NCBI GenBank assembly: GCA_964019155.1
Contig: OZ025243.1
Location: 30,365,371-30,429,370, forward strand
Length of the DNA stretch: 64,000 bases
Direction: 5' to 3'
Source: Osedax fenrisi
Taxonomy: Eukaryota; Annelida; Polychaeta; Sabellida; Siboglinidae
The notes under the pieces are model-generated. The model had not been told where the DNA came from, did no database searches, and saw nothing but the letters and a program-made list of their open reading frames with translations. The position numbers and the translations under genes are program-made. Positions 22,757 through 37,115 of this stretch are shown here, in pieces; positions within the stretch are counted from its first letter, which is position 1; each line of letters begins with the position of its first letter.

Positions 22757-25700
22757 ATTAATATAAAACCAAATATATATATATGTATATGTTTACAAAT
22801 AATATTATATATTTTGAAATAATTAAATATTTAAAACAGATTCTAAATCTTAATGATATGGAATATGCAATTATCATTATTTTATTAAGTACTGATGAAA
22901 AATATACATAACATATAAATAATTTATTTTAAGATGGTTACATTAAAGAAATATTGATATCATATATAATTATTATATGTTACTGTATGCTTTAAATAAC
23001 ATATTCTATTGATATAAGTTATTTAGTATTATATGTTACAAATAAGATACACTATATATAATGAGATAATGAGGATTTGATAATATTCACTATAGATAAC
23101 CCAATATATTGATTAACTACTCATTTCATTAGAATAAACTCTCAAGGACTATAACAAATGAATAACACTCAACAAAATATTAAAATAAACTACATTTATA
23201 CTTACTTGACTGGACTAACTCTTTATGAACTTCACTTTAATACACTCTAACACATTTCCATACAATTAATTATTATCATTATTATTATTTTATTTTACTT
23301 ATTTTTTCATTACGGATACCTATTATTATATATTTTGTATTATGTTAATATGCCGCCATAACTTTATATCTCGCTACCGAACAATTTATTTAAAATTTCA
23401 ATTGTATGATTAATACATTATACTACTACTAGACATAATACAGCGTTTACAATAGACATAACCAAGAGAGACCCGTATCTCTGCGTAACTACCTACCTAT
23501 ATCATCCTTACTGCCATGCTCCGGAGTGAATGCCTCGCGACTCAGTTCGTAGCCACCGAAGAAGAAGAAGTAGCCGGGCATTTCCCTGGCGAAGGTCGCT
23601 TGAAGGCCGCGGAACATTCCCGACATTCCTTGCGTTCTTATTATCTCTTTCGTTATCGCCCAACCTCCACTATTAGTTAGAGACGTTACGTTATAAACTA
23701 CTGATATCGATCATAAGAATTAGGTAACTAATTATTTATTAAATTATTAATTAATGAATTCATATTTATAAACTAAATCATAAACCAATTTATATTTAAT
23801 TCACATATTTATATGACATTATAAAAAATAATAGTGATTTAATATGAAACTAGTTATTTTATATTATTATAAAATTAGATGATATAATGAATATATAGTG
23901 AATCATATAGGTTATATTTAAATAGAATATAAATATACTGTGGTATAACATGCATTATGCCTGAAGATCTTGTGGTATAGAACAGTATGTATGCTACATG
24001 CTTCATGTATCAATGACAACACATGATATAAAGCATGTATCTTAATAAGTCCTGTATATATAAATATATTTATATACATGAATACAAATAAAGCCTGTAT
24101 GAATATAAACAGGTAAAAAAGAATGTATACAACTTTGTATATCTTTAGATACAATTATTTATGTGAAGTCTGTATTTATAAATATTTATAGATAACATTT
24201 AAAAGTAGAAAACATTCATTACTATATATAGTATATTTTATTAATACAACACATTGATATTGACAAGTATTTTTAATATATCATCTACATTGTAATAATA
24301 GCAATATTCTCTATTATGTAATAAGCAGTATTATGTAATATTATTATTATTATTCAAGATTATTCATGATTATTTGTTATATATTATTATGAATGAAAAA
24401 CTACAAAAAATAAATATTATATAAAGTAGAATGCAAATATAAAAATGATTACTATTAATGGTTAATTAATAGATTCTACGTTAATCTATTTATATAAACA
24501 AATAGAGAAACAAATAGATAACCCTATTATTAAAGGGTTAATGAACTAGATGAAATGTCAATAAATATTTCAACAAGTAAAGTAATCGAATATTTCCAAT
24601 ATAATAATAATGTAAATTACACATATACCAGACATTAATATAGACTATTTAGTACATTGAATTGCGTTGATGATAATACATTTTAATATTGATTCCAAAC
24701 TTAAGAATAAGTTATTAAAATAGCTTAAATATTTTAAATTATTAAAACGATAAATTTTGAAAATCATGGAACTGTTAATAAAAATCAAATTTATTTTTAA
24801 AATGATAATTATTAGTTGGATAACCCTATATACGAATATGCATCATAGCGTTCACAGTACTAGTGATGCCCTCTGTACAGTAACATTACAGGCTGCTTAT
24901 TATCTTCATTAATATTACATAACACACGTGTCCTAGCAAGGACATAATACAGTATCTATCTATCACAACATAAAGTGTATGTAATTCAGTGATTGGTGCA
25001 ATGAAATATATACATTTAGTTAATAGCTAGACAATGATACTATCAATCGTTCATTTGTAAATTAAAATGATATCGCAGTGCTAATAGAGATAAATCGCTC
25101 AACCGTAAAGTAAATGTTAGTAGCGTTATCAGTAAGTAATATAGCTATATAGTAAGTTGACCATGTCATGTCTTCACTAGTACTTCCTCGCCCCCCACCC
25201 CCAGAAGTGAAACCGCTCGCTTACAACACCACTACAGCGCAGTACTAACGATGGTTTACCAGTACTGGTGGCGGCGGTGGTGATGATATCGGCATTAGCT
25301 TGCATCTTACACTTGACCAGCTCCGTGGGACACAGCACTAGCGACGAGAAGAATGCAGCGGCACTTCCTGCGAGGGTGGGAGGGGGGGGGGGGTAATGAA
25401 GGGTGGTGGAAGAGGAGAAGATAGTTACGCCGGTCTAATAGCTAACTAAAATAGGGTTGCGTGTCAGCGGGATAACTACAATTATTGTTATCTGTACGGA
25501 AGGGCGTGTTACACTAAGGTCAATAATAACGATGATAGGATCGTCGTACATTTCATCACACTTCCACGACGCAATGAATAGGTGGTCGTAGATTCGAATC
25601 TGTGACGATAATGATCGTCACTAATATTGTCCTCGATGATTTTGCTTACAATGTAAACACAGCTAAGCGATACGTAGTTACTTTGCATCATGTAATTACA

Positions 25701-26398
25701 ACACTATCATGTATACTACAATAACTGGTATTCTTTAATTATATTATATCTATTTAATAATTAGAAAACATGGTATATACGTATATTCACGTTTTGAATG
25801 CGAGTTTGCGCAATTTTTTAATTTCGTCGAAACAAAATTTATCTATTTATTTGTACGATCGCGCGCGTAAACACATCAATATTATGAACTCGTAAGTATA
25901 AACAATACAGCCATTGTTATGCCTCATCCGTAGTGATGTTTCACACCCGCGCAGCATCCGTGGGTACAGCAAGTGAACGGGTGCAAAGGTCGTCGTGATT
26001 ATTTCATGTTAAAATAGACCATTGTACGGATACTTGTGAACTCTGATGAAACAGTTCCGTGGTTGTGAGGGCATCGATCAGGTATTACTGTTACAGTTAC
26101 CGTGGTAACGCAGTGCTGTATCAATAGGTAATGGTAACATGTTCAGTAGTATAACTACTGTATACTATTAAGTATATTACATAGATATTATGTTATACAT
26201 TATTATACACTAAAGTATCATATCTAGATGGTATATTATATATATATATAAAAGTTTATTACCTATATATATAATATACTGCTTAGATATGACACTTTGG
26301 TGTATGTACAATGTACATATACTATAATTTCTTGGTAATAAACTTTTTTATATATATATATTTATTATATATATATAAAAAAGTTTATTACCTAGATA

Positions 26399-26441
<43 letters not shown>

Positions 26442-28204
26442 GTATTGACTAGATATAATATATAAACCTATACTTGCATAACTAGAGATACATACTTTGC
26501 AGACATAGCAGACTATAGATTACAGGGTTATAGGGTTAAGCATGGAGAGGAGGGTGCGAAGAGTCGCGGGTGATGGGTCATATAGGGGTCACGGGTGAGG
26601 GGTCATATGGGGGTCACAGGTGAGGGGTCATACCGGCGAAAGCATTCTGAAACACGGACAAGTGTTGCGTGTGCTTGTTGCATACGGTGGCCACTGCCTT
26701 CTGACATATTCCATAGGACATGAACAGAACTGCGTTCTCGGATACCTGGAGTGGGATATGTTCGTTAGTCGTTAGTTGTTTGTAATAGGGAGTATACGCG
26801 TTCCAGTTCTCGCGACGTCAACGTTTAATATGTGAAACTTGCATCGTGAAACTGTTCACATACGTATATAACATGTGCTAAGCCGGTGTTGGAAACCAGT
26901 ATTCGTCGCAGTAAGCATGTTACGTGCGCTAGGGTAAAGTCTGTGTACGGGTTGCTACAGTTATACGCTACGAGTTCACACTACAGCAACACGGGTGCAA
27001 TGGGAAACCATGGTGTTATCTTAGTCATTGCAGGGCAGCGGTGATGAGAGAGATGTGGGGTATTCTAAGTATGTGACTAGCAGGGATGGGGTCAAATAAG
27101 TATTTGTATTTGAATACGCTGATTTTGTGTATTTGTATTTGATAAAGTTTATTTGACCCCAACCCTTATGACCAGTAATCAGTATCCTATTGTTTAACAC
27201 TGACGACACACACGTCGATATCACCATGTTACAGGTTTTATCTATCACATTACGCGTGTGTACTTTATTATATATGAATTCATTGCGAATAAGTGAAGAA
27301 AGATTAAGTTGAGTACGCAGAGTTTAAATAGATTAGTTATTGTTAAGGTTGTAGTACAGGTTGTATTATATTAACCTAGTTATATAGATTAACCTAGTGT
27401 AAGTATATTGTATCAGATAGCTAACATTCTTATATAATTAGTAACCATACAATTCAGTAGTGGTTTATGATATTTTGTTTGAACCTTTATTCTAAATGTT
27501 GAAAAAAAGTATTTAACAATTCAAAATAGACAATATATGTTATTTGTTACTATATTAGTATATAGTAACAATTATTTCTGTATATATTATATGATCAAGA
27601 TTATTTTTAATATAGATATTAGTATAATAATATTGATAATATAATATAATTTAATATTTAATATAATATAATTACTTATAATATAAAATATATCATGTGA
27701 ATATGCAGTGATGGGTGATTATAATGTATAATGTTAATAGTATAACTTAATAGTGTTAACTTAATAGTATTTACTTAATACCTATATGATTATAACTCCA
27801 ACTGAAATATGGCAGGTGAGAAATGTTTCGAATATTAGGTTAAATATTGGAAATATTTTATCCAATATAAAAACAATAACGAATCCTTGTAATTCACACA
27901 AAGACAATAAGTACTCATAGAAGTACATACAAAGATAATAAAGATAGTACACAAAGACAATAAGGAGCTACCTGAGCTAGAAGACTGGGCAGGGTCCCAG
28001 CGTATAGACCATTACTGACTCCATTATGTCTGAGGGTATGACTGAAGCACTGGAAGGCTGACGGGTACTTCTCGGGGAATGTCTGAAGTTTGACCTTCAC
28101 GGTGTCTAGAGGTTGACCTATGTACACGGAGGTTGTGCCACCTATATGTCGGTGTGGCATTACTTTCATATTCGAATAGGATGTATTTTATATGTAAGAT
28201 TATA

Positions 28205-28265
<61 letters not shown>

Positions 28266-28594
28266 ATATATATCTATAAATAGAATTACTATGCAATAAC
28301 GGATGAACGATTTAAGAATACTTTAGTCTACTAGGATATTTAAGAAGAAAAGTTTAATTATTTTCAATATATATATATATAGAATAATTCATTGACATTT
28401 TAGTTTATTCAATATTGATGTATCAAGGTTTGTTATATAATATATATTTATATATTTAATTAAATATATTTGTTTGAATACAAATAATTGAACAGGGTAC
28501 TTTCAGCGTATAATATTAAATAATGCATGTTATATAACTAAATATTACTATTATTATTAAAAACAATTATTATTAGCCATTATTATATCAAATA

Positions 28595-28630
<36 letters not shown>

Positions 28631-29039
28631 TGTAACAAGGTCTATTTATAAATAAAGCAATATTATATAACTGTCCTAAAACAAGGCCTCTTTATATAAG
28701 AATAAACAACATACTATAGTGATATGGATTTAGGGATGGGGAGTGGGGTTGAAATGTGTGCCAGTCTCCGATAGGTAACATGATAGCCGATGAAATACAC
28801 ATCACCCTAGTGAGCTGTCCCGGAACTAGACTACTATGCAAGACATGTCCTAACTGCTGGACATACCGATACTAATATACATCTCATCGATGTCACGATA
28901 ACGTCAGTCTCCAGTGATCATGCTATATAATATCTATATCAATAATAATAATTAATAACGGTATACTACTTAATATTAAGTTGCTATGCTATCATTTTAA
29001 ATCACCAAGTTAAAAAATGCAATTAAAAATATATACATA

Positions 29040-29105
<66 letters not shown>

Positions 29106-29307
29106 TTTATATCCTTTTGTATATTTTGTAATTTTTATATTTTTGTACACAATAGAGAATGTTTAACATTATTTTTGTATTTACATAAACATTAATTCAT
29201 TCATTCATATATACACACTCAAACAATGATTAACCTATGATTCCAGCCGTGAAATCTACGATAGCTTCAACGGCCGGGGTAGGGGCAACTGCCAGATTAG
29301 AGGTCAT
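21367..29307 (-). CDS. SLC25A15: mitochondrial ornithine transporter (SLC25A15/SLC25A2 type), 7 coding exons
   Basis: Exons 29307-29235, 28141-27972, 26745-26634, 25367-25260, 23664-23497, 22133-21984 and 21497-21367 splice in frame to 303 aa ending in TAG; human ORC1 has 301. All introns are GT-AG, mostly phase 1. The three carrier signatures are PLDTVK (35-40), PTELVK (132-137) and PTDVIK (232-237), and they mark the odd helices of the six-helix inner-membrane carrier. The family exchanges cytosolic ornithine for matrix citrulline in the urea cycle and arginine metabolism. [14 protein letters not shown] (181-194) is close to the [13 protein letters not shown] block of ORC1/ORC2. R181, E182 and R275 sit where human R179, E180 and R275, implicated in substrate handling and in HHH syndrome, are found. 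The start is the first Met after an in-frame TGA. SLC25A15 and SLC25A2 cannot be separated from one invertebrate sequence. Confidence 0.93.
21984..22133 (-). CDS. SLC25A15: ornithine carrier exon 6
   Basis: Acceptor CACAAAG, donor GTTAAA, phase 1 at both ends. It encodes residues 212-260 with [20 protein letters not shown], the third carrier signature. Confidence 0.92.
22615..22659. repeat. (AT)n microsatellite
   Basis: TA-unit run inside carrier intron 5. Shorter (AT)n runs lie at 22725-22752 and 26407-26436. Confidence 0.85.
23497..23664 (-). CDS. SLC25A15: ornithine carrier exon 5
   Basis: Acceptor GTGGAG, donor GTAGGT, phase 1 at both ends. It encodes residues 156-210 with the diagnostic [17 protein letters not shown]. 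Confidence 0.93.
25260..25367 (-). CDS. SLC25A15: ornithine carrier exon 4
   Basis: Acceptor TCGCAG, donor GTAAAC, phase 1 at both ends. It encodes residues 120-154 with [14 protein letters not shown], the second carrier signature. Confidence 0.92.
26634..26745 (-). CDS. SLC25A15: ornithine carrier exon 3
   Basis: Acceptor TCCAG, donor GTATGA, phase 0 in and 1 out. It encodes residues 82-118 ([17 protein letters not shown]: helix 2 and following). Confidence 0.9.
27081..27167. mobile_element. 87-bp hAT-like MITE
   Basis: It starts CAGGGATGGGGTCAAATAAG and ends GTTTATTTGACCCCAACCCTT, giving inverted ends. The flanks GTGACTAG and ATGACCAG agree at 6 of 8 positions, as an aged 8-bp duplication would. 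It sits in carrier intron 2. Confidence 0.65.
27972..28141 (-). CDS. SLC25A15: ornithine carrier exon 2
   Basis: Acceptor ATATAG, donor GTAGCT, phase 1 in and 0 out. It encodes residues 26-81, including [15 protein letters not shown] and [13 protein letters not shown]. Confidence 0.92.
28208..28262. repeat. (AT)n microsatellite
   Basis: TA units in carrier intron 1, about 70 bp upstream of the exon 2 acceptor in gene orientation. Confidence 0.9.
29042..29102. repeat. (AT)n microsatellite
   Basis: About 30 TA units in carrier intron 1. Confidence 0.9.
29235..29307 (-). CDS. SLC25A15: ornithine carrier exon 1 (start)
   Basis: ATG at 29307-29305, encoding 24 residues ending FTAGII, the start of helix 1. 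Donor GTTAAT, phase 1. A TGA lies in frame 12 bases upstream of the ATG. The longer plus-strand frame here is antisense. Confidence 0.88.
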
Positions 29308-30099
<792 letters not shown>

Positions 30100-30359
30100 G
30101 TGATGTTCAGCTAAAGGCTAAGTTAGAGGAGACAATATATCTATTGCAGCCCGAAGGGATGGCATAAATTATAGAATGAGAAAGTATGGTATATGTGTGT
30201 GTGTGATGTAGTGCTATTTCTTAGTGGTGAATGTTAGTATAGTGTATAGCCCCTAAGTTAGGGGCCTTAACACTGCTAGCTATATTGTAATAATAATAAT
30301 AATAATAATATATAACACCGAAACACTACTTTCTATAGCCCATGAAATACAGTTTATTA

Positions 30360-30998
30360 TAGTGTATGGTGCCTGAAATATTACTTGCTATAGTATCTAG
30401 CCCCTGAAATATTGCCTGCTATAGTATCTAGCCCCTGAAATATTGCCTGCTATAGTATCTAGCCCCTGAAATATTGCCTGCTATAGTATCTAGCCCCTGA
30501 AATATTACTTGCTATAGTATCTAGCCCCTGAAATATTGCCTGCTATAGTATCTAGCCCCTGAAATATTGCCTGCTATAGTATCTAGCCCCTGAAATATTG
30601 CCTGCTATAGTATCTAGCCCCTGAAATATTACTTGCTATAGTATCTAGCCCCTGAAATATTGCCTGCTATAGTATCTAGCCCCTGAAATATTACTTGCTA
30701 TAGTATCTAGCCCCTGAAATATTGCCTGCTATAGTATCTAGCCCCTGAAATATTGCCTGCTATAGTATCTAGCCCCTGAAATATTGCCTGCTATAGTATC
30801 TAGCCCCTGAAATATTGCCTGCTATAGTATCTAGCCCCTGAAATATTACTTGCTATAGTATCTAGCCCCTGAAATATTGCCTGCTATAGTATCTAGCCCC
30901 TGAAATATTGCCTGCTATAGTATCTACTAGATACTATCTAGCCCCTGAAATATTGACTGCTATAGTATCTAGCCCCTGAAATATTGCCTGCCATAGTG
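30360..30998. repeat. 31-bp minisatellite
   Basis: About 20 head-to-tail copies of CTATAGTATCTAGCCCCTGA plus AATATTGCCTG. Two variants alternate (ATTGCCTG and ATTACTTG). An aberrant ACTAGATACTAT junction occurs near 30925. No unique spacers. Confidence 0.96.
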
Positions 30999-31256
30999 GA
31001 GTCTACTATTAAATATGGGTAACAGTGACAATGATAATTCATCTTGTGAGCTAGCTGATAGTTGGTAGAAGTTTTTATTTAAAGTAAACAGTGCATTCTG
31101 GGAAATAATTATTGTTGATGCATGTTGAGCAGCCAATACTTGGAAATACACAGAGATCATAATTCACTGTGTATTTGTGGGTAATAAAATATACCATAAA
31201 TTATTATATATTATATTTTAGTAATATTATAGAAAATATACAACAATATTATACAT

Positions 31257-31259
<3 letters not shown>

Positions 31260-31316
<57 letters not shown>
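31260..31316. repeat. (AT)n microsatellite
   Basis: Uninterrupted TA units between the 31-bp minisatellite and the family A copy at 31604. Confidence 0.9.
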
Positions 31317-31321
<5 letters not shown>

Positions 31322-31603
31322 GTAAATATCCTATGATTCAGAATCATAAATATGAATACAATATTATAGGAATGCATGTATTATTTAAAGTTAATGGAAC
31401 ACTATGTATTCACTACTACTAGTAGTAGCAAGGACAACTGTCCTTGGTAGTAGTCTACTACTATTATTTTAATATTACTTGCATATTAAATATGAGTTTT
31501 GTTGAACATATATAGTAATACAAATTAACTTATATCACAATCGAATATGTATGTTATGCAATATATTTACTGGTGAATATAATATGTATTGTTATTTTAT
31601 TTT

Positions 31604-31733
31604 GGTGGAGTATACTTTGTTATTTTCATCCCATCCAGGGACTTAGATGAAGTCTTCACATATAAGTTATGAGTTATAACCATATGTTTCTAATATTAAA
31701 GTATCCATGGTTTTAATGAGAGCCGATCATTTT
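31604..31733 (+). mobile_element. dispersed repeat family A copy
   Basis: TTGGTGGAGTATAC, CATCCCATCCAGGGACTTAG, AGTATCCATGGTTTTAATGA and GAGAGCCGATCATTTT appear in family order. The TCCCTTCGAAGCCG part is deleted. Confidence 0.7.
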
Positions 31734-33958
31734 CAATAACACAATTCTATAATATCACTTCTTAATATTATTTTAAGAATAATGTTATGATATGAACCCG
31801 GCCCGGCCCGCACCCTACTGCATGTGTGTCTGATACCTTAGCAAACTGAGACACGCTGGTAGTAATAATAAGTATATTAATATGTTTACTTTATAGTAAT
31901 CGATGTAATATTCTTATACTTCTTGTCCAGTGTAGGCATTATAACATTATGATGTGACTAGCATTAATGTGCGTCACAGTCTGTGACTCACAATTATTTG
32001 TCATATGAGATAGGAAATACGTTTAATGGGTGGTTAACGTTTAATGGGATTTGTTTAAAACGTTTAATGGGATTTAAATATACTTCAAATATATATACCA
32101 AATAAAAATAAAATTGTAAAATATATTACTATCTAATTAATATTAATGGTATTATTGAATTATGAAATTATACAATTTTCAAAAATATTCAAATCCAGAA
32201 TCAAATATTTATAAGATTGAAATTATTAATAATTCGCCTACAATTAAGTTTAATTTATAATAAATTGAAAAATACAAAATTTATTAATCCATATAATTAT
32301 CTTATATTTATAAGTTAATTTAAATGTACCTATATGATATCACTTGACCAGTTTTACCACCCAGTTTTTACTCGACTAAACTGTATATGTATATGATCAT
32401 CCATTGAGTATTAAATTAATTATAATCCATTTACCTAATATACTCAAATATATTTTATTATTTTAAATTACTTATATAAGTTATATGTTATAAATATTAA
32501 TTATATAATTAATCAAAAAATGTATATATTTTATACATATTAAGTTATTTTATATATTAATGTAAAATATTACTTTATAAAGTAAAACCTATATATCGTA
32601 TATATTATACAATGTATTATTATATATTTCTAAAAAAAATTGTAATATAATTAATAAATAAATGATAAAAAATATTTGTTACTAATTTATCAAAATTATT
32701 AATACATAATTAAATATTATATTAAATTATATTAAATATATATAATTTAGATTATAAATTATTAAATATTAAATGTTAGTAATTTATATTTACTATTATT
32801 ATAATAATTATATAACATTTAATATTACGTAATATTACGTAATATTACGTAATTAAGTAATATTATATTATGTAACATAAATAATTATTTTTTAAATAAT
32901 TTTAAATTTAAATATCTAACTAATATAATAATTATTATAAACTCTAATCTACATATATCAAAATCGTATCTTATATGGGCATTATTATAATGATTATAAC
33001 GATCTCATTTGAAAAATGATTTGGTTTTTTTAAATTATTATATATTATATGTACTATGTTAAGCAAATATATATATAAGGTTTATTTATATAATTAGTAT
33101 AAATATACAAAAATAAGTTAATGATTTATTAGAATATATAAGTATCTCTAATTTTTTTTAGAATTTTAGATAAAGATTCTTATAATTATTCTATTAATTT
33201 AAATTAAATTAAAAATAAAAAAAGGGAAAAGTATAAATTAATTTAACAAACCTGTTATGTTATTATGACATTTACACTTTAAATAGTATTGATTTTTTTT
33301 AAATAAATATGTCTTCTAAAACGTGTATACCTATGGAGAGAATGGCAATAAGTAATACACGTTTATAAAACGGTTCTGTAAAACTCTTATCTTTATGGGA
33401 TATTTGTTTATTAATTATGTTTACATATCTATAAATAGAAATACGCCCGCAATGAGACTTTCCCGAATTCGCTTTTAAAAACACTGATGTATGGTGGCCT
33501 ACTAAATGCGTGCTGCGCTATACTTTATATTCGTGTTTACGTAATATCGAGGACATCATGTCCTTGGTAATATTGTGAAGGCGTGTTGATTGACAACTGA
33601 TAAATTACTAGTGTCACGCGTGTCAACCAATTCCAGTGAGTTTATACATGGTCGTATACATTGACATATATTGTACCCAATCTAAGTCAATTGTCGTATA
33701 TAACAATAGGTATACATATACAATACACAATTCATATAGATATATCTATATGAAGTGTATACACTGCCCAATGTTGCATAATGTGCAATTCATATGCATT
33801 ATTAAAATGTGACATTCCAACTTAATTAATTATGAATACTTTCATATTCATAAGTAATTATATTAATATATTAAATAGCTATAACCCATAAATAGGTTGT
33901 GAATCACAACATGTGATATATAGGGTGTGATTTATATAACATGCATGTGATATATATA
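31734..33958. other. AT-rich intergenic
   Basis: No supported gene. The 61-codon minus frame at 33484-33299 has no family features and ordinary AT-rich composition. Palindromic GAGGACATCATGTCCTTGG is at 33549-33567. Confidence 0.5.
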
Positions 33959-34356
33959 CCCAGCAAACAGTAAGAGCAGCATAATAGCAGCATAACAGCA
34001 AATGCTAGAACCTCAAATGTTTACATTGTGCTATTATGCTGCTATTAAATGTTTATTATGCTGCTATTATGCTTCTATTAATTTGTAATGATATTATGCT
34101 GCTGTTATGCTGCTGTTATGCTGCTATTATGCTGATATTATGCTGCTATTAATTTTAAATGTCTATTATGCTGCTATTATGCTGCTATTATAATAATAGC
34201 AGCAGCATAACAGCAGCATAATATCATTACAAATTAATAGCAGCATAATAGCAGCATAATAGACATTTAATAGCAGCATAATAGCACAATGTAAACATTT
34301 GAGGCTCTAGCATTTGCTGTTATGCTGCTATTATGCTGCTCTTTCTGTTTGCTGGG
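33959..34356. mobile_element. 398-bp fold-back MITE (CCCAGCAAACA ends)
   Basis: It begins CCCAGCAAACAGTAAGAGC and ends with the inverted form CTCTTTCTGTTTGCTGGG, flanked by TA. Almost the whole element is one long imperfect hairpin: AGCAGCATAATAGCAGCATA blocks on one arm face TATGCTGCTATTATGCTGCT on the other. Noncoding. Confidence 0.88.
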
Positions 34357-34811
34357 TATATATATTTATTATAGGTATACCTAGTATAATATATTAATTA
34401 ACAATTGTCATTGTAAATATGGTATAGGTATTCATTGTAATAGATATATATATATATATATATATGTATGTAATTATTTTAAATAAATATTTATGCTACG
34501 CGTTGCATTGTTACTAAGTGATACACTTGAAGGCGATCACTCTGTAATGTATATACTAATTTATATAGTCGTTGATTTTCACATTTGTTAATATGTTTAG
34601 TGTAACGTATAATAAAGTACCTTATTTTACGTGCGTATACGGACATCTTTAGGCTCATATATTTACTGGCGTGGCAAAGTGACAACCACTTCGTATAGGC
34701 TAAGTAGGAATATCTCACATCGAGTCAAGTATACGTATACGTACCTCATTGTATAGTACTACTATCACAGTACTTATACATTGGATATAAATAGCATATA
34801 GACCTACACAC

Positions 34812-34816
<5 letters not shown>

Positions 34817-34866
<50 letters not shown>
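34817..34866. repeat. (AT)n microsatellite
   Basis: TA units just before the family B copy. Confidence 0.88.
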
Positions 34867-34874
<8 letters not shown>

Positions 34875-34904
34875 TATATGGTAAAGTATAACCTACTTAT
34901 GTTA

Positions 34905-35805
34905 TACTCGGTTATAACCGAATACGGACACTCTCGGTATCTCAGAAACCATAAATCCTACAAAAAAATGTTTAATGAATAACATATTCATAATTATATA
35001 AATAGTCTAAATAAATTTTTTTATTTTTTAATCATTTAAAATAGTGCTGATTTATATATCCAATAAAATGGTTTTTTTTATTACGTTTTTAAATTTATGA
35101 AAAAAAATACAACTTAAAATTTTCTCAAAAATATACAAATGTATAGATATACAATATAACACTATATTATTATAATGCATTCTAATAGTATTTACATAAT
35201 TTCTTTATTTGGTATCAAATATTCATTAAGCTATAATCATAGATCTAGAGTTCATATAAGTCCCTAATACGGACACTCTAGATTTTTAATAAGGACATCC
35301 TATAGGGTTATATAGGGTTATATATAACCCATCAGCGCGCAGCATATACGCTTATATATAAGAACTATTTTGATTTTCATAAAAATCTCGTGCGTAATAA
35401 TATTAATACCACCATTAAGCTAAATCTAGATTTGTTATTATTTAGATACTTAAATTGTATTATTAATTAAAAAAATAATAAAAATAAATAAATTATTAAC
35501 TAATTAAATTAGAATAAATTATTCATCAAATTAATTATAAATAATTTAATTGTAATTTGTCTGATTGATTCATCAATAATATATAGTTAATCTAGTGGTA
35601 TACGGACACCCTATATATATAGGGTACCCGTATTAGGACATGGGTACCGAATACGAATATGGACACCCCGTTATCTATGGAATTAAAATATTAAATAAAA
35701 TTTTAAAATCACAATAATATCTATAATCAGATAATATTAATAAATTGTAATTTATGAATACAAATAATGAGTCATAAAATGTTAAAACCGTTTATTGTTA
35801 AAGAG
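34905..35805 (-). mobile_element. MITE, family B copy 2
   Basis: Reverse orientation of the 1498-2331 and 57019-57556 copies. It shares CCGAATACGGACACTCTCGG, the AATCCTACAAAAAAATG block and the AAATGTTAA/TTTATTGTTAAAG end. The last terminal repeat is missing where it abuts a LINE at about 35805. Confidence 0.75.
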
Positions 35806-37115
35806 ATACAGATATTTTTGTATTTTTCTAATTCTAAATATATGATAATTTGCCGATTTAGTGATGGCATTAATATGAGGAATGAAGGAAAGAGTAGAAT
35901 CAAAAAGTACACATACGTTGGATTCAGTAGGAGGAGATATTACAATGTTATCAATAAGAAAAGGAGGGAAGTAAGTTGGTGATGGAGAAAGATTCAACAA
36001 TGTAGTTTTTGAAGTATTAAGGAGAAGATTATTAGAAATAAGCCATTATTTAATGTCATTAGCACAATTAGAGAGTTGATTATTGAGACCTGGTAATGAA
36101 TTAGTTGGAAGAAATATATATATATATATATATATAGTTGTATTTCATCTGCATAAAGATAGTAATACATATATGGATATTTAGATATTATGGATGGTAG
36201 GTAATTAATTGAGAAAAGTGAAGGACCGAGTACTGATCCCTGGGGAATACCAGATTTCATATGAGAAGGGGAAGACAAATAATTAAATATTGTTACACTG
36301 CTACTATAGCTACTAGGGTCTACCTATACGGTCAGATAGATATGAAGTAAACCATGATAGGGCAATTTCTCTAACTCAAAGCAGGTGTAGATAGGACAGT
36401 AGAATGTTATGATCAAGCATATCGAAAACACTGGATATGTCCAGCATTACAAGTTGACACCAATTTTTAGTATTAAGAGTAGCAGTGATTACATCAATTA
36501 CGGTTAGTAGGTAGTGCTGTTTCTGTGGAGTGTCCTCGGCGAAAACCACTTTATTGGGAATATGGAGATTATTGGCGGTTAAATAAGAGATTATTTGACG
36601 ATAGATAACTCTTTCCACTATTTTTCTCACCAAAGGTAGCTGAGACATTGGGAGATAATTGAGAAGTGATTCAGGATCGAGTGAAGGTTTTTTATGAATG
36701 GGAGTGATTATTTCTTGTTTAAAAATAGAAGAGACAGTACCGGAATTTAGGGAATATGAGATGATGTTATAGATAGTTGGACATAGATAATCGGAGTAAA
36801 GTTTAAAAATAGATAGTGGAACAGGATCGGAGGGAGATATCGAAGAAGATACATTTAGTAGTTTAGATATGATAGTTAGGTGGCGGACGAAAAAAATAAT
36901 AAAAAAAACAGATATATATATAGGTGGGGTAACTATGCTTGAAGGATAGTTGGCAGTAGGCTTATGGTTCTTGATCTTTATTATGATGTGGTCAATCTTA
37001 TTAGAAAATTGTTGGTGCAAAAAAGCTGTATTTTTTACAATTTTACAATTCATTACAATTATAATTGTAATGGATACATATTAGTTATAGATGGTTGTAA
37101 TGCTGGTTATGGGGG

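Noticed and set aside
25509..25691. Minus-strand 60-codon frame
   Set aside because: It lies within carrier intron 3, shows no family similarity I can see and has no matching splice phase.
30360..30998. CRISPR-like array
   Set aside because: Units abut directly with no unique spacers, in a eukaryotic context. It is a minisatellite.
33299..33484. Minus-strand 61-codon frame with a hydrophobic end
   Set aside because: AT-rich like its surroundings, no supporting splice sites or motifs.
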